Notes: generated by a model not told the origin, from the letters alone. Positions 41,294 through 52,180 are shown, numbered from the stretch's first letter. The stretch is DNA of 64,000 nt from Meiothermus cerbereus DSM 11376 (GCF_000620065.1 NZ_KK211062.1:62001-126000); one strand, 5' to 3'. Numbers and translations: made by a program.

Positions 41294-41391
41294 GCTCAGG
41301 CCGACCAAAAAACCAGCCAACCAGAGCCCGCATTGGGCCTGGATAACGCTTGCACCATCTGTATTACCCAACATATGATGCACTCGCCAGT

Positions 41392-41925
41392 ATGGATTCA
41401 AAAGAGCTTCTTGCAGCAGCGGTTGCCATTACGACCGGGATACTGATTGCCAGCCTGGGGTTGATCAACAGCCTCTTGCAAAGCAAAACCGGGCTCTGGG
41501 GCCTGTCTACCGTGGTGCACACCATCGGCCTTGGCTTCTCCCTGGTGGGTCTAATCCTTTTCCAGCAAGGGCATTTTTTGGGTCTAAACTCAGCACACCC
41601 AGTCCGATACGCCCTGCTGGCAATGACCCTTCTGAGCCTTGGGGTAGGCATATTTCTGGTCTGGCTGGGCCTACAGCAGGGCCTTCCCTGGTACAGCTTT
41701 TTGGGGGGTTTAGTGGGTCTCTTGGTGGTCATGGGCACGGTATATTCCGTCAATCAACTGGGCATCACCAACGCCATTACCCTTCTGCTGGTAAGCCAGA
41801 TTCTGGCAGCGGCCATCTTTCAACACCTGGGAATTCTGGTACAGGAGGCCAGTCCGCTCTCGCTGGTCAAGCTACTGAGCCTAAGCCTCATGCTGCTGGG
41901 GGCTATAGCCGTGGTGAGAAGCTAG
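41392..41925 (+). CDS. DMT-superfamily membrane protein, YdcZ/DUF606-like
   Basis: A 177-residue integral membrane protein with five hydrophobic segments. It has the DUF606 pattern: an N-terminal TTGILIASLGLINSLL helix, a second helix ending in GLILF, a PWYSFLGGLVGLLVVMGTV helix, then GITNAITLLLVSQILAAAIF-QHLG and a C-terminal LLGAIAVV helix. Half-size DMT proteins of this kind probably work as dimers; substrates are mostly unknown. The ATG at 41392 is used; a TATGAT box ends 12 nt upstream. An earlier TTG has no support. Confidence 0.75.
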   Translation: MDSKELLAAAVAITTGILIASLGLINSLLQSKTGLWGLSTVVHTIGLGFSLVGLILFQQGHFLGLNSAHPVRYALLAMTLLSLGVGIFLVWLGLQQGLPWYSFLGGLVGLLVVMGTVYSVNQLGITNAITLLLVSQILAAAIFQHLGILVQEASPLSLVKLLSLSLMLLGAIAVVRS

Positions 41926-42067
41926 AGCGGTCTACAAAGAAAATGGTACAAAGCCATTCACAACAAGTGCTGTTCGAGGCTTATTTTTGCTCCTGCTCCC
42001 AGCGGCAAAAATAGCGAAGGCCACGATAATGGCACGCCCGCCTTACCTTTTAGATCTCCAGACATAA

Positions 42068-42081
42068 CAAACGCTTGTTAG
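42068..42081 (+). promoter_or_regulatory. PaaR-like operator and -10 box of paaZ
   Basis: CAAACGCTTGTTAG matches the Thermus PaaR consensus CNAACGNNCGTTNG, as I recall it, at nine of ten fixed positions. It sits in an extended palindrome TAACAA-n4-TTGTTA (42065-42080). A TAGAAT -10 box (42079-42084) overlaps its right end and lies 7 nt before the ATG, so a bound TetR-type repressor would block transcription. Confidence 0.6.
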
Positions 42082-42091
42082 AATAGCTGCT

Positions 42092-44152
42092 ATGAAACTC
42101 AGTAGTTACGCGGTGGGTAGCTGGTATCAGGGCTTGGATGACGGCGTCCTGGTAAGCGATGCGGTCTATGGGGAGCCAGTCGCCCTGGTAAGCAGTGCCG
42201 GGCTAGATTTTGGCGCTATGGTCGAGTACGCCCGCAGGGTCGGCGGCCCCAACCTGCGGCGCTACACCTTCCACGAGCGGGCGGCCATGTTGCGGGCGCT
42301 GGCCCAGCACCTGCAGGCGCGCAAAGAGCAGTTCTATGCCCTCTCGTACAAGACCGGGGCCACCCAGTACGATAGCTGGTTTGACATTGATGGAGGCCTT
42401 GGCACTTTTTTTAGCTATTCCTCGCTGGCGCGGCGCGAGCTGCCCAACGAGCGCTTTCTGGTAGAAGACGACCCCCTGGTGCTCTCCCGGCAGGGCACCT
42501 TCCTGGGGCGGCACATCCTGGTTCCCAAAGAGGGCGTAGCGGTGCACATCAACGCCTTCAATTTTCCGGTCTGGGGGATGCTGGAAAAGCTGGCACCGGG
42601 CCTTATTGCCGGGGTTCCGGCCATCGTCAAACCCGCCACCCAGACCGCCTACCTGACCGAGGCCGTCTTCCGGGCCATGATTGAGTCGGGGATTCTGCCG
42701 GAAGGGGCCATCCAGCTGGTCTGCGGTGGCATCGGCGACCTGTTTGAGCACCTGAACGAGCAGGACAGCGTAACCTTCACCGGCTCGGCCTCCACCGGGC
42801 GCAAGCTGAAGGTGCACCCCAGCCTGATTGCCCACGCGGTGCCGTTCAATATGGAGGCCGACAGCCTTAATTGCGCCATTCTGGGCCAGACGGTGGAGCC
42901 GGGCGACCTCGAGTTCGAGCTTTTTGTAAAGGAAGTGGCGCGGGAGATGACCGTCAAGGCCGGGCAGAAGTGCACCGCCATCCGCCGGGTGATCGTGCCC
43001 CAGGACAAGCTGGAAGCCGTGCTGGAGGCCCTTAAGCAGGAGCTCGCACAGGTCACCCTGGGCGACCCCAGCCGCCCGGAGGTGCGGATGGGCCCGCTGG
43101 TGGGAGCAGCACAGCGCCAGGACGTGCAGGCTGTGCTCGAGCAGCTCAAAGCCCAGGGCTGTGAGGTGGCCTTCGAGGGCTCGCATGAGCTATTGGGGGG
43201 CGACTGGGAAAAGGGCGGCTTTATGGCCCCTACCCTGCTCTATAGCCCCAAACCCTGGGCGTGTGCAGCCCACGACCTCGAGCCCTTCGGGCCCGTAGCC
43301 ACCCTGATGCCCTACCAAAGCCTGGACGAGGCTATCGCCCTGGCCCGGCGGGGCAAGGGCAGCCTGGTGGGGAGCATCGTTAGCTACGACCGGCAGGAGG
43401 CCCGCACCCTGTTCTTTGGCTGCGCCACCCACCACGGGCGGATGCTTATCCTCAACCGGGAAAATGCCCAGGAGTCCACCGGCCACGGCTCTCCCCTGCC
43501 CTTGCTCTTGCATGGGGGGCCAGGCCGGGCCGGAGCCGGCGAGGAGCTGGGCGGGCTACGCGGCGTCAAGCACTACATGCAGCGCTGCGCCGTGCAGGCC
43601 GACCCCACCACCCTAATGGTCTTGAGCAACGAGTACGTGCGCGGAGCCCAGCTCAAAGAAGACCTGTTGCACCCCTTCCGCAAGTACTTTGAAGACCTGG
43701 AGATTGGCGAGAGCCTGCTGACCCACCGCCGCACCGTCACCGAGGCCGATATCGTGAACTTCGCCAACCTCACCGGCGACTACTTCTACGCCCACGTGGA
43801 CGAGATCGGGGCCAAAGACTCAATTTTTGGCAAGCGGGTAGCCCACGGCTACTTCCTGATCTCGGCGGCGGCGGGTCTGTTTGTGAGCCCGGCGCCGGGG
43901 CCGGTGCTGGCCAACTACGGGCTGGAAAACCTGCGCTTTATCGAGCCGGTGGGCATTGGCGATACCATCCAGGCCCGCCTCACGGTCAAGTCGAAAACGG
44001 CCAAAGACCCCAAGCCCGGCGAGCGGCCCACCGGGGTGGTGACCTGGGCGGTGGAGATTACCAACCAGGAGGGCAAAACTGTAGCCCTCTACGACATACT
44101 AACCTTGGTAGAGCGCAAACCTCAGCCTCAAGGCCAGATAGCCTCGGCTTGA
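42092..44152 (+). CDS. paaZ: PaaZ, bifunctional oxepin-CoA hydrolase / semialdehyde dehydrogenase
   Basis: A 686-residue fusion that opens the ring in aerobic phenylacetate breakdown: the C-terminal hydratase opens oxepin-CoA and the N-terminal dehydrogenase oxidises the resulting aldehyde with NADP. Residues about 1-510 are an aldehyde dehydrogenase with catalytic Cys in [10 protein letters not shown] and Glu in NMEADSLN. Residues about 540-686 are a MaoC-type hotdog domain ([20 protein letters not shown], then [13 protein letters not shown] and [11 protein letters not shown]). No other paa gene is in the window, but the PaaR-like operator links it to that regulon. Its 3' end overlaps the convergent hydrolase gene by 25 bp. 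Confidence 0.93.
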   Translation: MKLSSYAVGSWYQGLDDGVLVSDAVYGEPVALVSSAGLDFGAMVEYARRVGGPNLRRYTFHERAAMLRALAQHLQARKEQFYALSYKTGATQYDSWFDIDGGLGTFFSYSSLARRELPNERFLVEDDPLVLSRQGTFLGRHILVPKEGVAVHINAFNFPVWGMLEKLAPGLIAGVPAIVKPATQTAYLTEAVFRAMIESGILPEGAIQLVCGGIGDLFEHLNEQDSVTFTGSASTGRKLKVHPSLIAHAVPFNMEADSLNCAILGQTVEPGDLEFELFVKEVAREMTVKAGQKCTAIRRVIVPQDKLEAVLEALKQELAQVTLGDPSRPEVRMGPLVGAAQRQDVQAVLEQLKAQGCEVAFEGSHELLGGDWEKGGFMAPTLLYSPKPWACAAHDLEPFGPVATLMPYQSLDEAIALARRGKGSLVGSIVSYDRQEARTLFFGCATHHGRMLILNRENAQESTGHGSPLPLLLHGGPGRAGAGEELGGLRGVKHYMQRCAVQADPTTLMVLSNEYVRGAQLKEDLLHPFRKYFEDLEIGESLLTHRRTVTEADIVNFANLTGDYFYAHVDEIGAKDSIFGKRVAHGYFLISAAAGLFVSPAPGPVLANYGLENLRFIEPVGIGDTIQARLTVKSKTAKDPKPGERPTGVVTWAVEITNQEGKTVALYDILTLVERKPQPQGQIASA

Positions 44153-44976
44153 TAACCTTTTTCACCATGAACCAGCCGCCCCAAGGGATGCCCGGGCTCA
44201 TGGGTAAAACACAGCAAGTAATTGCCCTCTATCCAGCGCTCGTACATCTTCTTGCGGGTCTTTAGGGTGGTCATGGGGTAGAGGTCGAAGGCCATGATGT
44301 AGGGCAGGGGGGTGTGGGCCATGGTGGGAATGAGGTCGGCGGTGTAGGCAAAGTGCTGGCCCTGCGAACGAAACTCTACCGCCTGCATCCCCAGGGTGTG
44401 TCCAGGAACCGGCACCACATACAGGCCCGGCAAAATTTCTTGCTCCCCCTCTACGGTTTCAAGCCGCTCGAGGAGGGGTTCGATGTTTTCCTGCAGGTAG
44501 CTGGCCCGGCTGCGCTCGTGGGGGTGCAGGGCCTCCTCGAGCTCCTGTTTTTGCACGATGTGGCGAGCATTGGGAAAGGTCGGCTGAAGCCGCCCCTCTA
44601 TCAGGCGGGTGTTGAGTCCGGCATGGTCAAAGTGCAGGTGGGTGTGGATCACCAGTGAGATATCCTGCGGCCTTACCCCCAGAATTGCCAGCTGATCCAG
44701 CAGCGGGTTGGTTTCGCTCAAGCCGTAGATGCGACGAAACTTCTCGCCAGGTTTGCGGTCAATGCCGGTCTCGACCAGCACCAGCCGTTCCTGGGTGCGG
44801 ATCAGCAAGGGGTTGAGCCCCAGTCGTACACGGTTTTGCTCATCGGGCGCAGCCAGCTTCGACCAGAGGTTCTTGGGCACCACGCCAAACATCGAGCCAC
44901 CGTCCAGCCATATTTCGCCGTCGCTCAAAATCCAGAGGTCGAAGTTAGCGAGCTTGTGGTACAGGATGGGACGCAT
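44128..44976 (-). CDS. metallo-beta-lactamase-fold hydrolase
   Basis: A 282-residue cytosolic protein. [10 protein letters not shown] is the binuclear metal site, followed by a His in VPGHTLG, an Asp in YTADLIP and a C-terminal His (FTHEPGHP). The insert [14 protein letters not shown] with [20 protein letters not shown] resembles the quorum-lactonase/AidC group, but the family is broad and the substrate is not known. It starts inside the end of the methyltransferase gene (32-bp overlap) and is the last gene of the trpB-trpA-methyltransferase transcript. Confidence 0.85.
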   Translation of the reverse strand: MRPILYHKLANFDLWILSDGEIWLDGGSMFGVVPKNLWSKLAAPDEQNRVRLGLNPLLIRTQERLVLVETGIDRKPGEKFRRIYGLSETNPLLDQLAILGVRPQDISLVIHTHLHFDHAGLNTRLIEGRLQPTFPNARHIVQKQELEEALHPHERSRASYLQENIEPLLERLETVEGEQEILPGLYVVPVPGHTLGMQAVEFRSQGQHFAYTADLIPTMAHTPLPYIMAFDLYPMTTLKTRKKMYERWIEGNYLLCFTHEPGHPLGRLVHGEKGYQAEAIWP

Positions 44977-45805
44977 CGGGGATGATTATCTCAGGTTGGA
45001 AGGCCGCCAGTCTACGCCGCATGACGGCGACTGCATCCGGGCTTTGGTCTACCAACACGAAACCCCGCCCATTGCGCGCCGCCGCCTCGCCAGTAGTACC
45101 AGAGCCGGCGAAAAAGTCCAACACCGCCTCGCCGGGGTTGGAGTGCACCCGCACGATGCGCTCTAAAAGCCGCAGGGGTTTTTGCGTGGGATAGCCGGTT
45201 TTCTCCTTGGAGGAGGTCGGCACGATGGTCATCCACCAGACATCGGTGGGGGTTTTGCCCCTGGCGGCTTTTTCGGGCCCCACCATCTTGGGCGTTAGGT
45301 AGGGAATGCGGTCAATGGCCTCGTAGTTGAAGGTGTACTTCTTAGGGTCCTTGGCGTACCAGAGCAGGGTGTCGTGCTTGGCCGGCCAGCGGTTTTTGGA
45401 GCGCCCCCCGTAGTCGTAGGCCCAGATGATCTCGTTGATAAAGCTCCGTCGGCCAAAAATCTGATCCAGCAGCACCTTCACGTAGTGCACCTCGCGGTAG
45501 TCCAGGTGCACAAAGAGCGAGCCCTCCGGGGTGAGCAGGCGGTGGGCCTGAAGGAGCCGAGGGCGCAGGAACTCCACAAAGTCGTCAAAACGGTCGGGGT
45601 AGACCGGGGCCTTTAGCGGCTCGGTGCGGTAGCGCTTGCCCGCAAAACCGCGGTGCGGCCCCTGTTCATCGGCTATGGCCCGTATGCGTCGCCGCTGCTG
45701 GGTTTTGCGGGTGTTGAAGGGCGGGTCGAGGTAGATGAGGGGGAAGGATGCGTCGGGCAAGGTGGTGATGTAGTCGAGGCACTCTGCTTGCACAATGCGC
45801 TTCAT
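44945..45805 (-). CDS. orphan beta-class DNA methyltransferase (N6-adenine or N4-cytosine)
   Basis: A 286-residue DNA methyltransferase. The catalytic motif DPPF (27-30) precedes the SAM-binding motif LDFFAGSGTTGEAA, which is the beta order of amino-methylases such as CcrM or M.HinfI. In between lies a variable region, about residues 80-180, that should hold the target recognition domain. TPEGSLFVHLDYREVHYVK and the PTQKPLRLLERIV motif are also typical. No restriction enzyme gene lies beside it, so it is an orphan or epigenetic type. It starts 10 nt after trpA and overlaps the hydrolase gene by 32 nt, so it should be transcribed with the trp genes. The target is unknown. Confidence 0.9.
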   Translation of the reverse strand: MKRIVQAECLDYITTLPDASFPLIYLDPPFNTRKTQQRRRIRAIADEQGPHRGFAGKRYRTEPLKAPVYPDRFDDFVEFLRPRLLQAHRLLTPEGSLFVHLDYREVHYVKVLLDQIFGRRSFINEIIWAYDYGGRSKNRWPAKHDTLLWYAKDPKKYTFNYEAIDRIPYLTPKMVGPEKAARGKTPTDVWWMTIVPTSSKEKTGYPTQKPLRLLERIVRVHSNPGEAVLDFFAGSGTTGEAAARNGRGFVLVDQSPDAVAVMRRRLAAFQPEIIIPDASHPVPQAR

Positions 45806-45815
45806 CGGCCTGATT

Positions 45816-47827
<2,012 letters not shown>

Positions 47828-47872
47828 GGGTTCCTCTCGCAACTTGGATTGAGCTTGGGTTCGCTATACAAC

Positions 47873-47898
47873 AAAAAACTCGAGGTCTTCGCCTCGAG
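47873..47898 (-). terminator. attenuator terminator of the trpBA leader
   Basis: On the minus strand a 7-bp stem, CTCGAGG with CCTCGAG, has a 6-nt loop and is followed by TTTTTT. It lies 38 nt after the leader peptide stop and about 45 nt before trpB. Confidence 0.85.
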
Positions 47899-47902
47899 AA
47901 AA

Positions 47903-47936
47903 GCCCCGGCGCGGGAAACTGACACCGCGCAAGGGC
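47903..47936 (-). other. leader hairpin between trpL and the terminator
   Basis: On the minus strand GCGCGG pairs with CCGCGC across a loop, and an outer GCCC can pair with GGGC next to the terminator stem. It is a candidate pause or antiterminator structure. I cannot fold it properly by eye. Confidence 0.4.
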
Positions 47937-47996
47937 TCAGCAACGCCACCAGCGCTGGTGGTGCCACTTGTAGCTGCGGGGGGTACGGGGCCGCAT
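47937..47996 (-). CDS. trpL: trp leader peptide, 19 residues
   Basis: A short frame from ATG at 47996 to TGA at 47937 ends KWHHQRWWRC. It has three Trp codons (TGG, then TGG TGG in tandem) in 19 codons, in a genome where Trp is rare, and it lies directly between a good promoter and an intrinsic terminator before trpB. The second and third Trp codons lie within a perfect palindrome, CCACCAGC-GCTGGTGG. This is the arrangement of enterobacterial trpL: a ribosome stalled for lack of Trp-tRNA changes the fold of the leader and prevents termination. The ATG is about 2 nt from the expected transcript start, so it is leaderless or nearly so. Confidence 0.85.
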   Translation of the reverse strand: MRPRTPRSYKWHHQRWWRC

Positions 47997-48005
47997 GTTG
48001 TTCAA

Positions 48006-48034
48006 AGGGTAGCAAGCCCCCGGGCTTCCGTCAA
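48006..48034 (-). promoter_or_regulatory. trp operon promoter
   Basis: TTGACG (48029-48034), a 17-nt spacer and TACCCT (48006-48011). The spacer contains a palindrome, AAGCCCGGGGGCTT (48014-48027), that could be a repressor site. Confidence 0.75.
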
Positions 48035-48073
48035 GGATACTGAAAGCGGTCTGCACTTGCCGGACAGTTCGGT

Positions 48074-48079
48074 TAGAGT
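48074..48079 (+). promoter_or_regulatory. -10 box (TAGAGT) of the M29 aminopeptidase gene
   Basis: Ends 8 nt before the ATG at 48088. It is divergent from the trp promoter. Confidence 0.45.
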
Positions 48080-48087
48080 ATGGCGGT

Positions 48088-49317
48088 ATGGAAGCGTTTG
48101 AACACTACCTCGATCAGATGGCAAAAGTAGCCGTACAGGTGGGGCTGGGGCTCCAGGAGGGCCAGGAGCTGGTCATCACTGCTCCGATAGAGGCCGTGCC
48201 GCTGGTGCGAAAAATTACCGAATACGCCTATAAAGCCGGTAGCCCCCTGGTCAGCGTGCTCTACGACGACGACGCAGCCCACCTGCTGCGCTTTCAACAC
48301 GCTCCCGAGGCCTCCTTCGACACCGCACCCAAGTGGCTCTACGACGGCATGGCCGAGGCTTTCCAGGCTGGAGCGGCCCGCCTGCACATCGCTGGCAACG
48401 ACCCCAGCCTGCTTAAGGGTCAGAACCCAGAGCGGGTGGCCCGGGCCAACCACGCCCGCTCGCTGGCCTACCGGCGGGTATTGGAGCTCATCGCCAGCCA
48501 CCACATCAACTGGAGCATTGTGGCCTACCCCCATCCGGCCTGGGCCAGGGCGGTTTTTCCAGATAGCGACGAGCAGGAAGCGGTAAAAAAGCTGTGGGAG
48601 GCCATTTTCAAAGCCTCGAGGCTCGATTCACCCGATCCCGTAGCCTCCTGGAAAGCCCACAACCAGTACCTCGCCGAGCGCGTGGCCTACCTGAATCACA
48701 AGCGCTACCACGCCCTGCACTTCAAAGGTCCCGGCACCGATCTGCTGGTGGGCCTGGCCGATGATCACCTCTGGGCCGGTGGTGCGACCCGGGCCAAGAA
48801 TGGCGTGGTCTGCAACCCCAACATCCCCACCGAGGAGGTCTTCACCACGCCCCATAAAGACCGCATTGAGGGCTATGTGCGTAGCACCAAGCCCCTCTCC
48901 TATTTGGGCAGCCTCTTAGAGGACATCGAGATGCGCTTCGAAAAAGGCCGCGTAGTCGAGGCCAGAGCCAAAAGCGGGGCCGATGTGCTGAACCGGGTAC
49001 TGCAAACCGATGAAGGCGCGCGTAGCCTGGGCGAGGTGGCCCTGGTGCCGCACTCCTCCCCCATCGCGCAAAGCGGCCTTCTGTTTTACAACACCCTCTT
49101 CGACGAGAATGCCGCCAGTCACGTCGCGCTGGGGCAGGCCTACAGCGAGTGCATTCGGGGTGGGAGCCAGCTAAGCCCCGAAGAACTCGCGGCCAAAGGT
49201 GCCAACCGCAGCCTCATCCACATCGACTGGATGATTGGCTCTGGAGAAATAGACGTAGACGGCATTACCGCCTCCGGGCAGGCCGAGCCCCTGATGCGTA
49301 AGGGCGAGTGGGTTTAG
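48088..49317 (+). CDS. M29 family aminopeptidase (thermophilic aminopeptidase T type)
   Basis: A 409-residue cytosolic metallopeptidase that removes N-terminal residues. The M29 metal ligands are visible in the C-terminal domain: Glu in SLGEVALVPHSSP, Glu in FDENAASH with the following His, and HIDWMIG, which gives the His and Asp. The N-terminal half forms the dimer and gating domain. Length and motifs match aminopeptidase T of Thermus aquaticus. It is divergent from trpL-trpB with about 50 nt between the promoters. It has no Shine-Dalgarno sequence, consistent with the TAGAGT box just upstream. Confidence 0.93.
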   Translation: MEAFEHYLDQMAKVAVQVGLGLQEGQELVITAPIEAVPLVRKITEYAYKAGSPLVSVLYDDDAAHLLRFQHAPEASFDTAPKWLYDGMAEAFQAGAARLHIAGNDPSLLKGQNPERVARANHARSLAYRRVLELIASHHINWSIVAYPHPAWARAVFPDSDEQEAVKKLWEAIFKASRLDSPDPVASWKAHNQYLAERVAYLNHKRYHALHFKGPGTDLLVGLADDHLWAGGATRAKNGVVCNPNIPTEEVFTTPHKDRIEGYVRSTKPLSYLGSLLEDIEMRFEKGRVVEARAKSGADVLNRVLQTDEGARSLGEVALVPHSSPIAQSGLLFYNTLFDENAASHVALGQAYSECIRGGSQLSPEELAAKGANRSLIHIDWMIGSGEIDVDGITASGQAEPLMRKGEWV

Positions 49318-49438
49318 CGCCAGCTATGGTTCTTGAAAGGCCGCTTCTAGCCCAGCACCTACAGCTATTTTTACTGGATTCACAATGTGTATTTGCTAAC
49401 TGAGCGTCTAATATGGTGCGTACCACAGTAAAAGTCAA

Positions 49439-50308
49439 ATGGTAAGAGCGTTGGTTCTTATTGGGCTATTTACGCTGATGCTGGCGAAAAGCCAGGCCGA
49501 GTATAACGTTATAGAGCTGCACCTGATTATCGAGAACCGAGGGATTTACCTGCTCAGCCCGGTGGTGCAGAGCCCCCTCGAGGTGCAGGTGCGAAGCCCC
49601 CAGGAAAGCCGCCGCTTACTCTTCAGCTACGAAAGCATTCTCTCTCTGGAAGCGGCCTTTTCCAGTCCACCACAAGGCGCCGAGAACATCGAATGGTTTT
49701 ACGATGGCCGCTGGTTCGTAAAACGAAACGGCTTCTGGGAACAGCAGGAGCTCGAACTAAAGGCTGCCACACCAACTGAAGTGGGCTGGCTTAAGGCTCA
49801 GCTTGACAAACTTTTCAAGCCACCGCTGGAGCTGGTGGATTTTCCCCAGCAGCCCGCCTTGCCCCCCTTGCGCTACGACCCCGAGCCGGGCGCCATTCTG
49901 TACAGCACCGTCTGGATACGCCCGGCTGAAGCGGCCAGCCTCGAGCTGCCCCGGCTCCTGGGCATCATCCCCGTGAAGCTAGGGGGACTGCGGCCACGCG
50001 GTGCCTGGCTTGGCAGCCCTGCGGAGGTGGAGCATCTGTGGCGGGAGTTTGGCCTTAGCAATCCGCCCAAAACCAACCCCAGCAGCGCGGTAGGCTTTTA
50101 TTTTAGCGGGCTGCGCAACGAAAGCTTCAGGGCAAAGGTGCTGGATATGAAGCTGGAGGCTGAGGCCTTGCAGGCCGTGCTCGAGCTGGAATCAAGCGAA
50201 GCCCGCTCGCCTGAAATGACCGGGGTGCTGCTGGTCTTTGAAACCCCCCGGCGTGCTACCCTTCAGGTGGCCGACTCTAAGGGCAATATCCTGGGCACCT
50301 ACCGCTAA
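49439..50308 (+). CDS. secreted protein of unknown function, 289 residues
   Basis: I do not recognise this family. It has an N-terminal signal peptide (MVRALVLIGLFTLMLAKSQA, cleavage after Ala-Glu region), no lipobox and no further membrane segment. The mature protein begins EYNVIELHLIIENRGIYLLS and is rich in Leu, Glu and Pro, with a mixed alpha/beta character. ENIEWFYDGRWFVKRNGFWE is a Trp-rich stretch, and the end (VLLVFETPRRATLQVADSKG) looks like a beta sandwich. It should be exported to the periplasm or the surface. It stands alone between the M29 gene and recX. Confidence 0.65.
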   Translation: MVRALVLIGLFTLMLAKSQAEYNVIELHLIIENRGIYLLSPVVQSPLEVQVRSPQESRRLLFSYESILSLEAAFSSPPQGAENIEWFYDGRWFVKRNGFWEQQELELKAATPTEVGWLKAQLDKLFKPPLELVDFPQQPALPPLRYDPEPGAILYSTVWIRPAEAASLELPRLLGIIPVKLGGLRPRGAWLGSPAEVEHLWREFGLSNPPKTNPSSAVGFYFSGLRNESFRAKVLDMKLEAEALQAVLELESSEARSPEMTGVLLVFETPRRATLQVADSKGNILGTYR

Positions 50309-50433
50309 GCGCACACCAGCCTAATCCTGAGGCCTTGGTCGGACAGGTTGAAGCTAGCCACCTTTGCACCATATAGGTGTTAACAAGCACCCACGCGCCA
50401 ATTGTGCTGCATCAGGGGGTCAGTATAACCTGC

Positions 50434-50889
50434 TCACGACCGGGTTTGCTCGAGGTAGCGCTCCCAGGCTGCCAATGCGTGCGAAAAGGCGTAGCCCCGG
50501 TTTGCCAGAAACCGAATGGCCCGGGGTTTTTCGCCCCTGTGGCGGTTGGCATAGCGCCCCAGCAGGGCCACGGCTTCCTCTATCGGGTCGTGTTCAGCAG
50601 CCTGCTGTGCCAGCACCTGTTCTACTATCTCGCGCGAAACGCCCTTCTCCAAAAGGGCCCGGCGTAGCTTGGCCGCACCCCATTTCCCCGCATACAGCCT
50701 GGTATAACCTTCAGCGTACTGAAAGTCATCGAGATAGCCCAGCTGCTTGACCCGCTGCAACACTGCCGCCACCACGTCCGGCTCTGCCCTGCGGGCCAGT
50801 TTTTGGCGTAAGGCCGCCTCTGGGTAAGCCCTCGCCCCTAGCAAGCGCACCGCATACAAAAATAGCTGGTCGGGGGTCTCGTTCTTCAT
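50434..50889 (-). CDS. recX: regulatory protein RecX
   Basis: A 151-residue modulator of RecA filaments. It has the three tandem three-helix repeats of RecX, with LFLYAVRLLGARAYPEAALRQKL, then QLGYLDDFQYAEGYTRLYAGKWGAAKLRRAL-L and NRGYAFSHALAAWERYL. The length is normal. GGGGTGA lies directly before the ATG. recA is not in the window, so this copy is unlinked from it. It is divergent from the phosphoesterase gene, with 135 nt between. Confidence 0.9.
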   Translation of the reverse strand: MKNETPDQLFLYAVRLLGARAYPEAALRQKLARRAEPDVVAAVLQRVKQLGYLDDFQYAEGYTRLYAGKWGAAKLRRALLEKGVSREIVEQVLAQQAAEHDPIEEAVALLGRYANRHRGEKPRAIRFLANRGYAFSHALAAWERYLEQTRS

Positions 50890-51024
50890 TCACCCCATTA
50901 TGCTTTATGCGTAATGAGAAAGTTTGATTGGGCTTCCCTCCCCAAACCGCACTTGACGCTGGGGCATGAACCCTAGACACTAGACTGAGCCATCTGAGGT
51001 GGCTGCCGAGGCCCCCTGTATCCT

Positions 51025-51762
51025 ATGCGCGTCTTTGCCATTGCCGACATCCATCTGTCTAAAGCCTTCCCCAAGCCCATGAACATCTTCGGGCCCGAAT
51101 GGGACGGGCATCCCGAGGCTGTTTTTGAAGAGTGGCGCAAGGTTGTGAGCGATGACGACCTGGTTGTTGTAGCGGGGGATATCTCCTGGGCCATGAAGCT
51201 GCCCGAAGCCCTGCTCGACCTGGCCGACCTGGCCCAGCTTCCCGGCACCAAGGTACTGTTGCGTGGCAATCACGACTACTGGTGGCCCTCGATTAGTCGT
51301 TTGCGCCAGGTACTGCCGCCCCGAATGCACGCCTTACAACACGACTCGCTGATTATCGGAAACCTGGCCATTGCCGGTAGCCGCGGCTGGGATACCCCGG
51401 GCAGCTACAACTTCACACCAGAGGACGAAAAAATCTACAAGCGCGAAGTGGAGCGGCTGGCGCTCTCGCTCAAAACCCTCCAGGGCCATGACTACGAACA
51501 TCTGGTGCTGGCCATGCACTATCCGCCCTATGGCCCCACCGGCGGTTCCACCGGTTTCACCGAGCTAATCGAGCGGCACCGTCCCACCTGTGTGGTCTAC
51601 GGGCACCTGCACGGCGCCGACCCGGACAGGCTACCCAAAGACTGGAAAGGCATACCCCTATATTTTGTTTCTGCCGATGTGGTGCATTTCAGACCCCAGC
51701 TTATCCTCGAGACCCCCCACCAGATTCACACCTACCAGCCCTCACAGCAGACCCACACCTAA
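51025..51762 (+). CDS. calcineurin-like metallophosphoesterase
   Basis: A 245-residue cytosolic phosphoesterase. The five metal-binding blocks are AIADIHLS (DxH), VAGDISWA (GD), RGNHDYWW (GNHD), AMHYPPYG and YGHLHGAD (GHxH), so the binuclear site is complete. The insert ENDING PSISRLRQVLPPRMHALQ and RGWDTPGSYNFTPEDEKIYK is typical of the MPE_YmdB-unlike 'metallophosphoesterase, PPP-like' proteins found in Firmicutes and Thermus. The natural substrate is unknown. It has no Shine-Dalgarno sequence; TATCCT abuts the ATG. Confidence 0.88.
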   Translation: MRVFAIADIHLSKAFPKPMNIFGPEWDGHPEAVFEEWRKVVSDDDLVVVAGDISWAMKLPEALLDLADLAQLPGTKVLLRGNHDYWWPSISRLRQVLPPRMHALQHDSLIIGNLAIAGSRGWDTPGSYNFTPEDEKIYKREVERLALSLKTLQGHDYEHLVLAMHYPPYGPTGGSTGFTELIERHRPTCVVYGHLHGADPDRLPKDWKGIPLYFVSADVVHFRPQLILETPHQIHTYQPSQQTHT

Positions 51763-51854
51763 AAGCCGCGGTTCATGCCGGCTTCAGCAATCGCTTCGCT
51801 GAGGTACGTCCCCGTAAAGACCGGCGCACACCCCTCACGCCATTCGGCGACTTG

Positions 51855-51882
51855 TTGAACCTCCTTTCATCTGGGGTATCAT
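51855..51882 (+). promoter_or_regulatory. promoter of the RAM-domain gene
   Basis: TTGAAC (51855-51860), a 16-nt spacer and TATCAT (51877-51882), which ends 6 nt before the ATG. Confidence 0.65.
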
Positions 51883-51888
51883 CCAGGC

Positions 51889-52173
51889 ATGATTACTGCG
51901 TTTGTCCTGATCCAGACCAGCCGCGAGTCCACCGCCGAAACCGCCGAGGCCGTCGCCGAAATTCCTGGTGTGGCCGAGGTGTACTCGGTTACTGGCGAGT
52001 GGGATCTGGTGGCTATTTTGCGCTTCAAGGATTTTGAGCAGCTCGACGATATCGTAACCCTGGGGCTACGCAAGCTAAAGGGCATCGAGCGCACCCAGAC
52101 CCTGCTGGCTTTCAGGGCCTATTCGCGCAAGTTGCTCGAGCAGGGCTTTAACATCGGCGGCGAAGGTCTGTAG
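51889..52173 (+). CDS. stand-alone Lrp/AsnC ligand-binding (RAM) domain protein
   Basis: A 94-residue protein that corresponds to the C-terminal regulator-of-amino-acid-metabolism domain of Lrp/AsnC regulators without the DNA-binding helix-turn-helix. ITAFVLIQT starts the first strand, VAEVYSVTGEWDLVAILRFKD is the conserved core including the G-x-x-D-L ligand turn, and IERTQTLLAF ends the fold. Such single-domain proteins form octamers and bind amino acids; in archaea and Thermus they may modulate full-length Lrp proteins. The CPBP protease gene follows after 7 nt. Confidence 0.88.
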   Translation: MITAFVLIQTSRESTAETAEAVAEIPGVAEVYSVTGEWDLVAILRFKDFEQLDDIVTLGLRKLKGIERTQTLLAFRAYSRKLLEQGFNIGGEGL

Positions 52174-52180
52174 TCTCCCC

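Noticed and set aside
47937-48034. TRAP-binding repeats or a T-box as the trp control
   Set aside because: There are no GAG/UAG triplets at regular spacing and no specifier loop or T-box core. The Trp-rich peptide explains the layout better.
50364-50750. A plus-strand protein overlapping recX
   Set aside because: It is antisense to recX, starts without a ribosome site and has a Pro/Arg/Ser-rich composition typical of shadow frames.
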